This document shows, piece by piece, positions 1-8,793 of a stretch of DNA of 64,000 bases. Source of the stretch: Naasia sp. SYSU D00948 (GTDB taxonomy: Bacteria; Actinomycetota; Actinomycetes; Actinomycetales; Microbacteriaceae); contig NZ_JAFMTA010000001.1 of the NCBI RefSeq assembly GCF_017916515.1, forward strand, positions 1,539,127 to 1,603,126, written 5' to 3'. Within the stretch, counting starts at the first letter, position 1. Each line of letters starts with the position of its first letter. The notes under the pieces were generated by a model. The model was not told the DNA's origin. It saw only the letters and a list, made by a program, of their open reading frames with translations, and searched no databases. A program made the translations under genes and the position numbers.

Positions 1-276
1 GGTGACACCGTCGCCGTCGCGAAGGCGCTGCGGGACTTCGCCAGGGCGAACCCCCTGCTTGTCGTGAAGAGCGGCTACCTCGACGGTGCTCCCCTGAGCG
101 CCGACGATGTGACGAAGCTCGCGGACCTCGAGCCCAAGGAGGTGCTGCTGGCCAAGGTCGCCGGCGCCGCCAAGGGTCTCCTGTTCCGCGCCGCCTACAC
201 GGTCAACGCGCCGCTGTCGAAGGCCGTTCGCACGGTCGACGCGCTGCGCGACAAGCAAGAGTCCGCCGCCGCCTGA
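1..276 (+). CDS. rplJ: 50S ribosomal protein L10, C-terminal part
   Basis: The reading frame is open from the first base of the window, so the 5' end lies outside. The visible 91 residues match the C-terminal half of L10, the stalk-base protein that anchors L7/L12 dimers on the 50S subunit: a VVKSGYLDG segment is followed by a basic helix and a short Ala-rich tail ending in ESAAA. The rplL gene starts 59 nt after its stop with its own Shine-Dalgarno sequence, the usual rplJL order. The call rests on this similarity and on the neighbour; the upstream leader that normally carries L10 autoregulation is not visible. Confidence 0.95.
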   Translation, partial: GDTVAVAKALRDFARANPLLVVKSGYLDGAPLSADDVTKLADLEPKEVLLAKVAGAAKGLLFRAAYTVNAPLSKAVRTVDALRDKQESAAA

Positions 277-335
277 CCCTCAGGCACGGCACGAGAAACC
301 TGATCCCAGGACAGACAACAAACAAGGAGATACCG

Positions 336-731
336 ATGGCGAAGCTGTCGACCGACGAGCTGCTTGACGCGTTCAAGGAGCTGTCCCTGATCGAGCTCAG
401 CGAGTTCATCAAGAAGTTCGAGGAGACCTTCGACGTCACCGCCGCCGCGCCCGTCGCGGTCGCCGGTGCCGCCCCTGCCGCCGGCGGTGCCGGTGGCGCT
501 GCCGAGGAGGAGGAGGAGAAGGACTCCTTCGACGTCATCCTCGAGGCCGCGGGCGACAAGAAGATCCAGGTCATCAAGGAGGTGCGCGCCCTCACCAGCC
601 TCGGCCTCGGTGAGGCGAAGGCGCTCGTCGACGGCGCCCCCAAGCCCGTCCTCGAGGGTGCCAACAAGGAGACCGCGGAGAAGGCCAAGGCGCAGCTCGA
701 GGGCGCCGGCGCCACCGTCACCCTGAAGTGA
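336..731 (+). CDS. rplL: 50S ribosomal protein L7/L12
   Basis: This 131-residue acidic protein forms the ribosomal stalk that recruits translation factors. It has the N-terminal dimerisation domain (about 1-35), an Ala/Gly-rich hinge (about 36-58) followed by a run of glutamates, and the C-terminal factor-binding domain (about 62-131) with the conserved stretch [20 protein letters not shown]. An AAGGAG ribosome-binding site at 324-329 lies 6 nt before the ATG. The gene is co-transcribed with rplJ and ends the operon at the strong terminator 860-900. The length is normal for the family. Confidence 0.98.
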   Translation: MAKLSTDELLDAFKELSLIELSEFIKKFEETFDVTAAAPVAVAGAAPAAGGAGGAAEEEEEKDSFDVILEAAGDKKIQVIKEVRALTSLGLGEAKALVDGAPKPVLEGANKETAEKAKAQLEGAGATVTLK

Positions 732-1050
732 GCTCGCGCGGCGCATCGCGCCGCCGAGGTCGGGTCAAGGAGCGCCGCATGCGTGCGGCGCGTCTTGAGA
801 CCCAGCCGTTCCCGTAGGCGCATCCGCGCCGAGGGAATCTCGTCCCACAAGGGCGTCCCGGGGACGCCGCTCCTTCCGGAGCGGCGTCCCCTTCCTTTTT
901 GCCCGATAGCAAGACGTAACGATTAGGACAACCTCCTCTTGCGCCCTCTTCCCAGGTCTGGCCCCGGGAGTAGCGTGAGCCGAAGGGCTCCGGCACCGCT
1001 TCCACACCCTGGGCTGCCGTATCCCGCTCGATGAAGAGGCAGGAGAATCC
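732..1050. other. Intergenic region between rplL and the sugar-importer operon
   Basis: No gene is seen in these 319 bases. They hold a perfect 8-bp hairpin at 772-791 (GCGCCGCA, loop TGCG), then the main terminator at 860-900. Beyond it a TAGCGT hexamer at 971-976 is a possible -10 box for the downstream binding-protein gene, but no convincing -35 box sits at the right distance. An AGGAG ribosome-binding site lies at about 1041-1045. Confidence 0.5.
860..900 (+). terminator. Rho-independent terminator of rplJL
   Basis: A perfect 14-bp stem (860-873 pairing with 878-891) closes a TTCC loop and is followed directly by TTCCTTTTT. It is the strongest intrinsic terminator in the window and ends the highly expressed ribosomal operon. 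Confidence 0.93.
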
Positions 1051-2385
1051 ATGAGATCCACAATCACCCGCCGGCTGATGCTTCCCATCGCACTCGCTGG
1101 GGCGGCCGGGCTCGTCCTCGCCGGCTGCGCCGATGGAGGCGGGGGCGGAGGCGGCGGCGGAACCGGGCCCGGCGACGTCGGGGAGGCGGACGGCGTCGTC
1201 ACGATCCTCGGCACGATCGTCGACACGGAGGCCGAGCTGCTCGAGGAGTCGTGGGCCGAGTGGGCCGAGGAGAACGACATCGAGATCCAGTACGAGGGCA
1301 CCCAGGAGTTCGAGGACATCATCGGCACGCGCGCGCAGTCCGGTGACACCCCGGACCTCGCGATCACCCCGCAGCCGGGTCTCGTCGCCGACCTCGCGTC
1401 GCGCGGCTACCTGCAGGAGGCCCCCGAAGGGGTCGCCGCGAACGTGGCGGAGTACTGGACCGAGGACTGGGCCCAGTACGCGACGACCGACGGCGTCCTC
1501 TACGGCGCGCCGCTGATGGCGAGCGTCAAGGGCTTCATCTGGTACTCGCCGCAGACCTTCGCCCAGAACGGCTGGCAGGTCCCCACCACGTGGGACGAGC
1601 TCCTCACCCTGAGCGAGACGATCGCCGCCTCCGGCACCAAGCCGTGGTGCGCGGGCTTCGCCTCCGACGCGGCGACCGGCTGGCCGGGCACCGACTGGAT
1701 CGAGGACCTCGTGCTGCGGCAGTCGGGCCCTGAGGTCTACGACCAGTGGGTCTCCCACGAGATCCCGTTCACCGACGACGCCATCGCGAGCGCCTTCGAC
1801 AGCCTGGGTGAGATCCTCCTCAACCCGGACTACGTGAACGCGGGCATCGGCGACGTGGTCTCGATCAACAGCACGCCCTTCGGTGCGGACATCGCCACCG
1901 CCGTCGTCGACGGTCGCTGCCCGATGACCCACCAGGCGTCCTTCTTCGAGGGCTTCCTCACCGACGCGGGCGGCACCGTGGCCGAGGACGGCGACGTGTG
2001 GGCCTTCCTCACGCCGGGTCCCGAGGCGGGCGAGACGGCCGTCACCGGTGGTGGCGAGATCGTCGCGGCCTTCTCGAACGACGAGGACACCATCAAGGTC
2101 CAGGAGTACCTGTCGAGCCCCGAGTGGGCGAACAGCCGCGTCGCCCTCGGCGGCGTGATCAGCGCCAACAAGGGCCTCGACCCGTCGAACGCCTCGAGCG
2201 CGGTTCTGGAGCAGGCCATCGGGATCCTGCAGGACCCCGAGACCACGTTCCGCTTCGACGCGTCCGACGTGATGCCCGCCGCGGTCGGTTCCGGGACCTT
2301 CTGGTCCGGGATGGTCGACTGGATCAACGGCACCCCGACCGAAGAGGTGCTCGAATCCATCGACGCCGGCTGGCCGTCGGAATAG
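1051..2385 (+). CDS. CUT1 ABC importer, substrate-binding lipoprotein (alpha-glucoside type)
   Basis: This is a 444-residue extracellular solute-binding protein. The N-terminus MRSTITRRLMLPIAL plus a hydrophobic stretch ends in the lipobox LAGC (Cys about residue 28), followed by a Gly-rich linker, so it should be a lipid-anchored surface protein. The rest is typical of family-1 sugar-binding proteins, closest in my reading to AglE of alpha-glucoside importers. Two permease genes follow directly, so it delivers an oligosaccharide to them. A hairpin at 2396-2430 separates it from the first permease. The exact sugar cannot be read from sequence; maltose, sucrose or trehalose-type alpha-glucosides are likely. 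Confidence 0.85.
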   Translation: MRSTITRRLMLPIALAGAAGLVLAGCADGGGGGGGGGTGPGDVGEADGVVTILGTIVDTEAELLEESWAEWAEENDIEIQYEGTQEFEDIIGTRAQSGDTPDLAITPQPGLVADLASRGYLQEAPEGVAANVAEYWTEDWAQYATTDGVLYGAPLMASVKGFIWYSPQTFAQNGWQVPTTWDELLTLSETIAASGTKPWCAGFASDAATGWPGTDWIEDLVLRQSGPEVYDQWVSHEIPFTDDAIASAFDSLGEILLNPDYVNAGIGDVVSINSTPFGADIATAVVDGRCPMTHQASFFEGFLTDAGGTVAEDGDVWAFLTPGPEAGETAVTGGGEIVAAFSNDEDTIKVQEYLSSPEWANSRVALGGVISANKGLDPSNASSAVLEQAIGILQDPETTFRFDASDVMPAAVGSGTFWSGMVDWINGTPTEEVLESIDAGWPSE

Positions 2386-2395
2386 AACTCTGACA

Positions 2396-2430
2396 GGAGG
2401 GCCGCGCGGGCTTGTTCCGGGCGGCCCTCC
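2396..2430 (+). other. Intercistronic hairpin after the binding-protein gene
   Basis: The arms GGAGGGCCGC (2396-2405) and GCGGCCCTCC (2421-2430) pair perfectly around a 15-nt loop. There is no T-tract. A hairpin at this place usually protects the 3' end of the binding-protein mRNA or partly terminates, which lets the binding protein exceed the permeases. Confidence 0.7.
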
Positions 2431-2474
2431 CTGTTTCCGCTTTCGCGTCCACCGTCGAACTCGAAAGGCAACCC

Positions 2475-3608
2475 GTGCTCAAGGACTTCTTCAACTGGCT
2501 GGGCGACCTACCGCCCCTCCTGCAGGTCCCGGTCGTCATCCTGGCGTTCCTCGCCGCCGTGGGCCTGCTGCTGTTCTTCCTCGAGGTGGCCCCGCGTCGT
2601 GGACGCGGCTACACCATCATGCGCGTCGCCGTCGCGGTGCTCGTGCCCGCCTTCGTCCTCTTCGCCTTCGGCTCCGTGTGGTGGGCCATCGCCATCGGAG
2701 CGCTGGCGGGCGGGGCGATGTTCCTGCTGGACTACCGCTCGCGGGCGGGCACGGGCTACGTGCTGCAGCTCGTCGGGTTCCTCGCTCCGGCGCTCTTCCT
2801 GCTGGTGATCGGGCTCATCTACCCGAGCATCGCGACGATCTTCCAGGCCTTCCAGAGCTCGCGGGGCCGGTGGGTCGGCTTGGAGAACTTCGCGTGGATC
2901 TTCAGCCAGCCGGACAACCTCGTGACGATCCGGAACACGATCATCTGGGTGCTCGTCGTGCCGATCATCTCGACGATCGCGGGGCTCGCCTACGCGGTGT
3001 TCATCGACAAGTCGCGCGGTGAGAAGTACTTCAAGATCCTCGTGTTCATGCCGATGGCGATCTCATTCGTCGGCGCGAGCATCATCTGGCGGTTCATCTA
3101 CGGCTACCGCGAGGCGGGCCAGAGCCAGTACGGCCTCCTGAACCAGATCGTCGTCTGGTTCGGCGGCACTCCGGTGAACTGGCTGCAGCAGGCTCCCCTC
3201 AACACGTTCCTGCTGATCGTCGTCCTCATCTGGGTGCAGACGGGCTTCGCGATGGTGGTCCTCTCGGCCGCCATCAAGGGCGTGCCGACCGAGCAGATCG
3301 AGGCGGCGCAGCTCGACGGGACGAACGCCTGGCAGCGGTTCCTGAACGTGACGGTCCCGGGGATCCGCAGCTCGCTGGTCGTGGTCCTCACGACCATCTC
3401 GATCGCCTCGCTGAAGGTCTTCGACATCGTGCGCACGATGGGGACGGCCTACCCCGACACGGACGTCATCGCGAACGAGATGGTGACGCTGGCGCAGAAC
3501 TTCGAAACCGGGCGCTCCGCAGCGTTCGCCGTGCTCCTGTTCATCCTCGTGCTGCCGATCGTGATCTACAACGCACGGGTCATCAAGAAGCAGAGGGAGA
3601 TCCGATGA
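2475..3608 (+). CDS. CUT1 ABC importer permease, AglF-like
   Basis: This 377-residue membrane protein is the first permease of the importer. I place the start at GTG 2475 because GAAAGG lies just upstream; an in-frame TTG at 2412 falls inside the intercistronic hairpin. The N-terminus has two or three extra membrane segments (about 15-100) before the standard six-helix permease core, as in actinobacterial AglF-type proteins. The EAA loop that docks the ATPase is visible as EAAQLDGTNAWQRFLNVTVP. The stop overlaps the next ATG by 4 nt, so the two permeases are translationally coupled. No ATPase gene is nearby. Confidence 0.87.
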   Translation: MLKDFFNWLGDLPPLLQVPVVILAFLAAVGLLLFFLEVAPRRGRGYTIMRVAVAVLVPAFVLFAFGSVWWAIAIGALAGGAMFLLDYRSRAGTGYVLQLVGFLAPALFLLVIGLIYPSIATIFQAFQSSRGRWVGLENFAWIFSQPDNLVTIRNTIIWVLVVPIISTIAGLAYAVFIDKSRGEKYFKILVFMPMAISFVGASIIWRFIYGYREAGQSQYGLLNQIVVWFGGTPVNWLQQAPLNTFLLIVVLIWVQTGFAMVVLSAAIKGVPTEQIEAAQLDGTNAWQRFLNVTVPGIRSSLVVVLTTISIASLKVFDIVRTMGTAYPDTDVIANEMVTLAQNFETGRSAAFAVLLFILVLPIVIYNARVIKKQREIR

Positions 3609-4567
3609 CCTCGACCATTCCTGCCGACCTTCCGCTCCCCGGAGCGAAGACCACCCAGGGGGCGGTCGAGCGAGCGGACGAGGGGAACATCACCCGGCGG
3701 AGCAAGCGGCGGCTGACGAGCCGGGGAGCGACGATCGCCTCGCTGGTGATCGCCATCCTGTGGACCATCCCGACGTTCGGGCTCTTCGTGACCTCGCTGC
3801 GGCCGCAGGAGGAGATCACCCGCTCCGGTTGGTGGGAGGTCTTCCTCCGCTGGGACCTCACGCTCGAGAACTACCAGACGGTGCTCGCGAACGAGGACCT
3901 GAGCCGGTCGTTCATCAACTCGATCGTGATCACGCTGCCCGCGACGGTCGCGCCGCTCGTCGTGGCCGCGCTCGCCGCGTACGCGTTCGCGTGGATCGAC
4001 TTCAAGGGCAAGAACACCCTCTTCATCCTCGTGTTCGCGCTGCAGATCGTGCCGATCCAGATGACGCTGGTGCCCCTGCTGACCCTGTTCTTCCGCGGGC
4101 TGCACACGGCCGGGGGGACGCTGTTCGAGGGCTTCCAGGGCGCCGGGATCTACACCCAGGTGTGGATCGCGCACACGATCTTCGCCCTCCCGCTCGCGAT
4201 CTTCCTGCTGCACAACTTCATCTCGGAGATCCCGGGCGAGGTCATCGAGGCGGCACGGGTCGACGGCGCGGGCCACGGGCAGATCTTCCTGCGGATCGTG
4301 CTGCCGCTCACCGTCCCGGCGATCGCGTCCTTCGCCATCTTCCAGTTCCTCTGGGTCTGGAACGACCTGCTGGTGGCGCTCATCTTCGCCAGCGGCGAGG
4401 CGTCACCGATCACCCGCACATTGGCGGAGCTGACGGGACAGTTCGGCCGGACCGCCTACCTGCTCCCGGCCGGCGCGTTCATCGCGATGATCGTCCCGCT
4501 CATCGTGTTCTTCGCGCTGCAGCGGTACTTCGTCCGCGGCCTGCTCGCCGGCTCGACGAAGGGCTGA
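3605..4567 (+). CDS. CUT1 ABC importer permease, AglG-like
   Basis: This is a 320-residue inner-membrane permease, partner of the preceding gene. After a charged cytoplasmic N-terminus (about 1-35) there are six predicted membrane segments. The EAA loop reads EAARVDGAGHGQIFLRIVLP, and the C-terminus AGSTKG is typical of CUT1 second permeases. The gene begins in an ATGA overlap with the first permease and closes the operon. Because no ATP-binding subunit is encoded here, the complex probably uses a shared MsiK-type ATPase from elsewhere in the genome, as known for actinobacterial CUT1 systems; that is inference. Confidence 0.88.
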   Translation: MTSTIPADLPLPGAKTTQGAVERADEGNITRRSKRRLTSRGATIASLVIAILWTIPTFGLFVTSLRPQEEITRSGWWEVFLRWDLTLENYQTVLANEDLSRSFINSIVITLPATVAPLVVAALAAYAFAWIDFKGKNTLFILVFALQIVPIQMTLVPLLTLFFRGLHTAGGTLFEGFQGAGIYTQVWIAHTIFALPLAIFLLHNFISEIPGEVIEAARVDGAGHGQIFLRIVLPLTVPAIASFAIFQFLWVWNDLLVALIFASGEASPITRTLAELTGQFGRTAYLLPAGAFIAMIVPLIVFFALQRYFVRGLLAGSTKG

Positions 4568-4636
4568 TCCGCACTCACCCGACGTGCCTCCGGACCCGGC
4601 CGATCAGCCGGATCCGGGGGCGCGTCCGTCTCGCGG

Positions 4637-6373
4637 CTACTCCGACGTCCAGGTCCGCCAGAGCAGCGCGTACTCGCCGTCCGCCGCCATCAGCTCCTCG
4701 TGCGAGCCGATCTCGACCAGCCGGCCGGCCTGCATCACGGCGACCCGGTCGGCGTCGCGTGACGTGTGCAGCCGGTGCGCGATCGCCACGACCGTGCGAC
4801 CGTGCAGGACGGCGTTCATGGTCCGCTCGAGATCCCGGGCCGAGCCGGGATCCATCAGCGAGGTCGCCTCGTCGAGGACGAGCGTCGAGGGGTCGAGCAG
4901 CAGGAGGCGGGCGAGGGCGAGCTGCTGGGACTGCGCCGGGGTGAGGGGGCGGCCTCCGGAGCCCACGGGTTCCTCGATGCCGTCGGGAAGCCCGCTGACC
5001 CAGGACCAGGCGTCCACGACGCGCAGGACCTCCACGAGATCGTCCTCCGTCGCGGACGGAAGGGCCAGGCGCAGGTTCTCGGCGATCGTGCCGACGAACA
5101 CGTGGTGCTCCTGGGTCACGAGCGCGACGTGCCGGCGGAGGTCCTCGACGGGGAGGTCGACGAGTCGCACGCCGCCCACGGTCACCCGCCCCTCTCCCGG
5201 CGCGTCGATCCCGGTGAGCAGGCGGGCCAGCGTCGACTTCCCGGAGCCCGTCGGACCGACGACGGCGAGACGCTCGCCGACCCGCAGGTCGAGGTCGATG
5301 CCCCGCAGCACCTCGATGCCGGTCCGGTAGGAGTAGTGCACGTCCTCCGCCACGAGGTGCTCGTCGACCGGGGTCTCGCCGCTCGGGGTCCGGTCGGGCG
5401 GCACCTGGCTCACGCCGATGATCCGGGAGAGCGCCGTCGTGCCGACCTGGAGCTCGTCCATCCAGATGATGAGCTCCTGGATGGGCCGGACGAGCTGGGT
5501 CGCGAGGAGCGCGACCGCGGTGACGTCGCCGATCGTGGCGGCGCCGGTCGAGACGAGGTAGGAGCCCCACGCGACCACCGCGACGACGGGCAGCAGGAAC
5601 CCGAGCTCGGTGACGGGGAAGAAGACGGTGCGCAGGCCCAGCGTGTGGAGCTCCGAGTCGCGCCGCTCGCGCACGGCGGCGTCGACCTCGTCCCGCCGAG
5701 CGGGTGCGAGACCGATGGCCTCGACCGTGCTCGCCGCCTCGACGGTCTCGGTGACGGTGCCGCTGAGCGTGGCGAACGACGCGAGCTGCCGCTGGTATCC
5801 CGTGGCCGCCCGCCGCAGATACCAGCGCACTCCGAGCGCGATCACGGGCACGCCGGCGAACACGGCCAGGGCGACGAGCCAGTTCGTGAGCAGGGCCGCG
5901 CCGACCGTGAGGATCGCCGTGACCAGGGCGACGAGAACGCGGGGGACCCCGAACCGGACCGTCTGAGCGATGCTCTCGACGTCGTTCGTGGTCCGGGAGA
6001 GGAGGTCGCCGGTGCCGGCCCGCTCGACCGTCGTGAGGGGGAGCCGGCTCACCGCGGCCAGGAGCTCCTCGCGGAGCCGCGCGAACACCGTCTCGCCGAG
6101 GACCATGGATCTCAGCTGGGCGTAGCGCGTGAGGACGGCCTGGGCGAGGACTGCGCCGAGGAGCCAGAGCGCGGCCGCCGACACGGAGGACGTCGTGGCG
6201 GTCCCCGCCGCGATCGCGTCGAGAACGCGGCCGATCAGCACCGGACCGACGAGGCCGGCGAGGGCCGCGAGGGTGTGCAGGCCGAGCACGGCCGCGAGCC
6301 CGAGGCGGTGGTCGCGCATCAGCCGCAGAGCGGTCCTGCGGACGTGGCGGGTGTCAGCGATCGGCAGCAGCAT
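4637..6373 (-). CDS. ABC exporter subunit with ATPase domain; degenerate signature motif
   Basis: This 578-residue half-transporter has an N-terminal six-helix exporter domain (about 15-310) and a C-terminal nucleotide-binding domain. Walker A (GPTGSGKST, 373-381), Q-loop (Q421), Walker B (TLVLDE, 497-502) and H-loop (H533) are intact. The ABC signature, normally LSGGQ, reads LTPAQSQQ (477-484) and has lost both glycines. I chose the ATG at 6373, which follows a GAGGAGGGA ribosome-binding site; a longer in-frame start at 6454 lies inside the upstream gene. It overlaps the partner exporter gene by 20 nt and is the last gene of a five-gene operon. Substrate unknown. Confidence 0.9.
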   Translation of the reverse strand: MLLPIADTRHVRRTALRLMRDHRLGLAAVLGLHTLAALAGLVGPVLIGRVLDAIAAGTATTSSVSAAALWLLGAVLAQAVLTRYAQLRSMVLGETVFARLREELLAAVSRLPLTTVERAGTGDLLSRTTNDVESIAQTVRFGVPRVLVALVTAILTVGAALLTNWLVALAVFAGVPVIALGVRWYLRRAATGYQRQLASFATLSGTVTETVEAASTVEAIGLAPARRDEVDAAVRERRDSELHTLGLRTVFFPVTELGFLLPVVAVVAWGSYLVSTGAATIGDVTAVALLATQLVRPIQELIIWMDELQVGTTALSRIIGVSQVPPDRTPSGETPVDEHLVAEDVHYSYRTGIEVLRGIDLDLRVGERLAVVGPTGSGKSTLARLLTGIDAPGEGRVTVGGVRLVDLPVEDLRRHVALVTQEHHVFVGTIAENLRLALPSATEDDLVEVLRVVDAWSWVSGLPDGIEEPVGSGGRPLTPAQSQQLALARLLLLDPSTLVLDEATSLMDPGSARDLERTMNAVLHGRTVVAIAHRLHTSRDADRVAVMQAGRLVEIGSHEELMAADGEYALLWRTWTSE

Positions 6374-8156
6374 CGTCCCTCCTCTCGGGCGCGCGGGTGA
6401 CGATCGAGCGGTAGAGGCGTCCGGCGCGGTCGGTGCGCCGCAGCAGCTCCTCATGTCTGCCGGTGGCCACCAGGTGCCCCTTCGACAGGACCGCGACCGT
6501 CTGCGCCTTCTGCAGGAGGAGCGGGCTCGCCGAGACGACCACGGTGGTCCGTCCGGAGCGGGCCTCGGCGAGGCGCTCCGCGATCCGCTCCTCGGTGCGC
6601 GAGTCGACGGCGCTCGTCGGCTCGATCAGCACGAGGACCTCCGCCTCGGTCAGCAGGGCGCGCGCGAGGGACAGCCGCTGCCGCTCGCCTCCCGAGAAGG
6701 ACCGCCCGCGCTCCGGGATCGGCTCGTAGAGGCCCTGCGGCAGGTTCGCGATGGTCTCGGCGGCGGCCGCGGTGGACACGGCGCCCTCGACCCGGCGGAT
6801 GGCGCCCGTGTCGGTCGACGCCTTCTCGGGCTCCCGGATCCGGGTCACGTCGAGCCCGTCGATGAGGCGGCCGCTGAACAGATGCGGCACGGCGTCGTTC
6901 ACCACGATCCGCTTCCGCACCGCGTGGACGGGCACGCTCGTGTGCGGCTCGCCGCCCCACAGCACGGGGGCCTCCGCGCTCGCGAGGTCGTCGAAGCGCC
7001 CGAGCCGGGTGGCGACCTCGGCGGCGGCGTCCGGGTCCTCGTCGACCAGCGCGGTGAGGAGCCCGGGCTCGATCGTCACACCGGAGGCGACGTCGTGCAG
7101 TCCCGAGCCGGGCGGTGGTGGGGGGACCGGAGCCGCCGGATCCTTGACCGCCGGCTCGACGGCGAGCACCGCGGTGATCCGGCGGACGCCGACGATGCCG
7201 CGGGAGAAGACGCCGAGCGACTCGACCGCCGTGCGGATCGGCAGGACGAGGAACGCGGCGTACCCGTGCAGCGCGACGAGGTCGCCGGGCGTCGCGCGTC
7301 CGGCGAGGACCAGCTGAGCCCCGTACAGCACCACGGCCGCGAGGAAGAGACCCGGGATCAGGACCTGCGCCGCGTCGAGCAGCGAGGCGACGCGGGCCAC
7401 GCGCACCCCCGCGTGGCGCACCTCCTGGCTGCGGGCGGCGTAGCGGGCGACGAACTCGTCCTCCCCGCCGACGCCGCGCAGCACCCGCAGCCCCGCCACG
7501 GCGTCCGCGCCGAGCGTCGCGAGGCGGCCGAACGTGGCCCGCTGCTCGAGCTGCCGCCGGGCCAGCGGCCGGACGAGGATCGCGAGCAGCGCCGACGCGG
7601 CCGGAACCCCGAGCAGGACGAGGAGGCCGAGCTCGAGCGACACGGTGGCGAGGATCCCGGCGACCACGAGCCAGGCGACCACCGAGCCGACGAGGCGGGG
7701 GAGGATGTCGAACATCGCGCCGAGACGGTTCACGTCCGCGGAGACGGTGGCGACGATCTCGCCCGTCGTCTTGTCGGCCGTGATGGCGCGTCCCGTGTCG
7801 GCGGCGTGGTGCCCGAGGAGGCGAGCGACCGTGAGCGAGGACCGCAGGCGGCTCGTCACCGCGGTCCTGTGGCGCATGACCCCGGCCCCGACCTGCACGA
7901 GCACGGCGGTCAGCAGCGCGAGGAGCCAGGGGAGGAGGTCGCCGCCCCGCTCCGAGGTCCCGGCGTCGATGGCGCGGCCGAGGAGGAGCGGCCACACCGA
8001 CTGGGCGAGCATCCAGACGACGCCGTAGAGCACCCCGGCGGCGAGGAGAGCCTTCTGCCGCCCGGCCAGCCACAGGAGGAATCCCGTCACCGAGCGCAGC
8101 GGGGGCCGGGTGGCGGGGGGATCGGGGAGCGGGGGACTGGCGGCGGAGCGGGGCAC
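6354..8156 (-). CDS. ABC exporter subunit with nucleotide-binding domain lacking Walker A
   Basis: This is a 600-residue half-transporter: exporter membrane domain about 25-330, then a nucleotide-binding domain. The ABC signature FSGGE (487-491) is intact, but the Walker A region (about 367-385, TALVDEDPDAAAEV) has no GxxGxGK, the Q-loop Gln is Asn (N420), Walker B has Ile for Asp (VLVLIEP, I511) and the H-loop His is Ser (about 544). It therefore cannot bind ATP in the usual way but can lend its signature motif to the partner encoded downstream. The start is GTG at 8156, 4 nt after GGAGG. It lies 13 nt after otnC. Confidence 0.9.
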   Translation of the reverse strand: MPRSAASPPLPDPPATRPPLRSVTGFLLWLAGRQKALLAAGVLYGVVWMLAQSVWPLLLGRAIDAGTSERGGDLLPWLLALLTAVLVQVGAGVMRHRTAVTSRLRSSLTVARLLGHHAADTGRAITADKTTGEIVATVSADVNRLGAMFDILPRLVGSVVAWLVVAGILATVSLELGLLVLLGVPAASALLAILVRPLARRQLEQRATFGRLATLGADAVAGLRVLRGVGGEDEFVARYAARSQEVRHAGVRVARVASLLDAAQVLIPGLFLAAVVLYGAQLVLAGRATPGDLVALHGYAAFLVLPIRTAVESLGVFSRGIVGVRRITAVLAVEPAVKDPAAPVPPPPPGSGLHDVASGVTIEPGLLTALVDEDPDAAAEVATRLGRFDDLASAEAPVLWGGEPHTSVPVHAVRKRIVVNDAVPHLFSGRLIDGLDVTRIREPEKASTDTGAIRRVEGAVSTAAAAETIANLPQGLYEPIPERGRSFSGGERQRLSLARALLTEAEVLVLIEPTSAVDSRTEERIAERLAEARSGRTTVVVSASPLLLQKAQTVAVLSKGHLVATGRHEELLRRTDRAGRLYRSIVTRAPERRDDAAADR

Positions 8157-8169
8157 GGGGCCTCCGGGT

Positions 8170-8793
8170 TCAGGGGGGCGGACGGAGGGCGGCGAGCTCG
8201 TCGGGCGGCAGCGTGCGGGGGTCGCGGCCGTGCAGGAGGAGCGTCACCTGGGCGGCGGTCTCCAGCTCCTCGGCGAGGTCGACGGCCGCGTCGATGCCCT
8301 CGCCCGAGACCACGGATCCGTGCTGGGCGAGGAGGAGCACGGCGGCGCGGGCCGCCAGCAGCTCCACGCCGGCGGCGAGCTCCGCCGATCCGGGTGCGGC
8401 GTACGGGGCGACCGGGACGTCGCCGAGGCGCATCACCCGGTACGGGGTGAGCGGGGGCAGTGCGGCGCGGCCCTGCTCGTCCGGCGGGAGGCAGGAGATC
8501 GCGGTCGCGTAGGGGGAGTGGAGGTGGACGACCGCCGTCGCGTCCGGACGCTGCCGGTACATGGCGAGGTGCAGCGGGTACTCCTTCGAGGGCCTGCCCG
8601 TCCGGACGGTCCCGTCCTCGAGGGAGACCTCGGACAGGTCCGCGGCCTCGACGCGGCTGAGGCTCGACCCCGTCGGCGTGAGCAGGATCCGCGTCCCGAT
8701 CCGGACGCTCAGGTTGCTCGAGCTGCCCGGCGAGAGCCCGCGCGCCGCGAGGTGGCGGGCGGCGCGGACCAGGTAATCGGCGTCGCCCGTCAC
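8170..8793 (-). CDS. otnC: Class II aldolase-family decarboxylase, OtnC-like
   Basis: This 207-residue class II aldolase/adducin-fold protein is predicted to decarboxylate 3-oxo-tetronate 4-phosphate to dihydroxyacetone phosphate, the last step of tetronate (threonate/erythronate) breakdown. Features of the fold are SSNLSVRI near the N-terminus and the metal-ligand motif HLHSPYA with a later QHG. The start is the GTG at 8793, which overlaps the otnK stop as GTGA; a longer frame to 8907 would run into otnK. The function is inferred mainly from the otnK neighbour, since class II aldolases also include fuculose- and ribulose-phosphate enzymes. Confidence 0.83.
   Translation of the reverse strand: MTGDADYLVRAARHLAARGLSPGSSSNLSVRIGTRILLTPTGSSLSRVEAADLSEVSLEDGTVRTGRPSKEYPLHLAMYRQRPDATAVVHLHSPYATAISCLPPDEQGRAALPPLTPYRVMRLGDVPVAPYAAPGSAELAAGVELLAARAAVLLLAQHGSVVSGEGIDAAVDLAEELETAAQVTLLLHGRDPRTLPPDELAALRPPP

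Noticed and set aside
1130-1170. Gly-codon repeat after the lipobox of the first binding protein as a phase-variable repeat
   Set aside because: It codes for an ordinary flexible linker, also present in the other two lipoproteins, and the codons are not a uniform tandem repeat.
4568-4636. Terminator between the convergent importer and exporter operons
   Set aside because: CCGGA/TCCGG-type short arms exist, but no stem is long enough to be convincing.
4766-6400. Long open frame on the plus strand opposite the exporter gene
   Set aside because: Its composition (Arg, Asp, Gly, His-rich, no domain) is that of an antisense shadow; the minus strand carries a clear ABC protein. The same holds for 6129-8450, 16544-18895 and 20775-22670.
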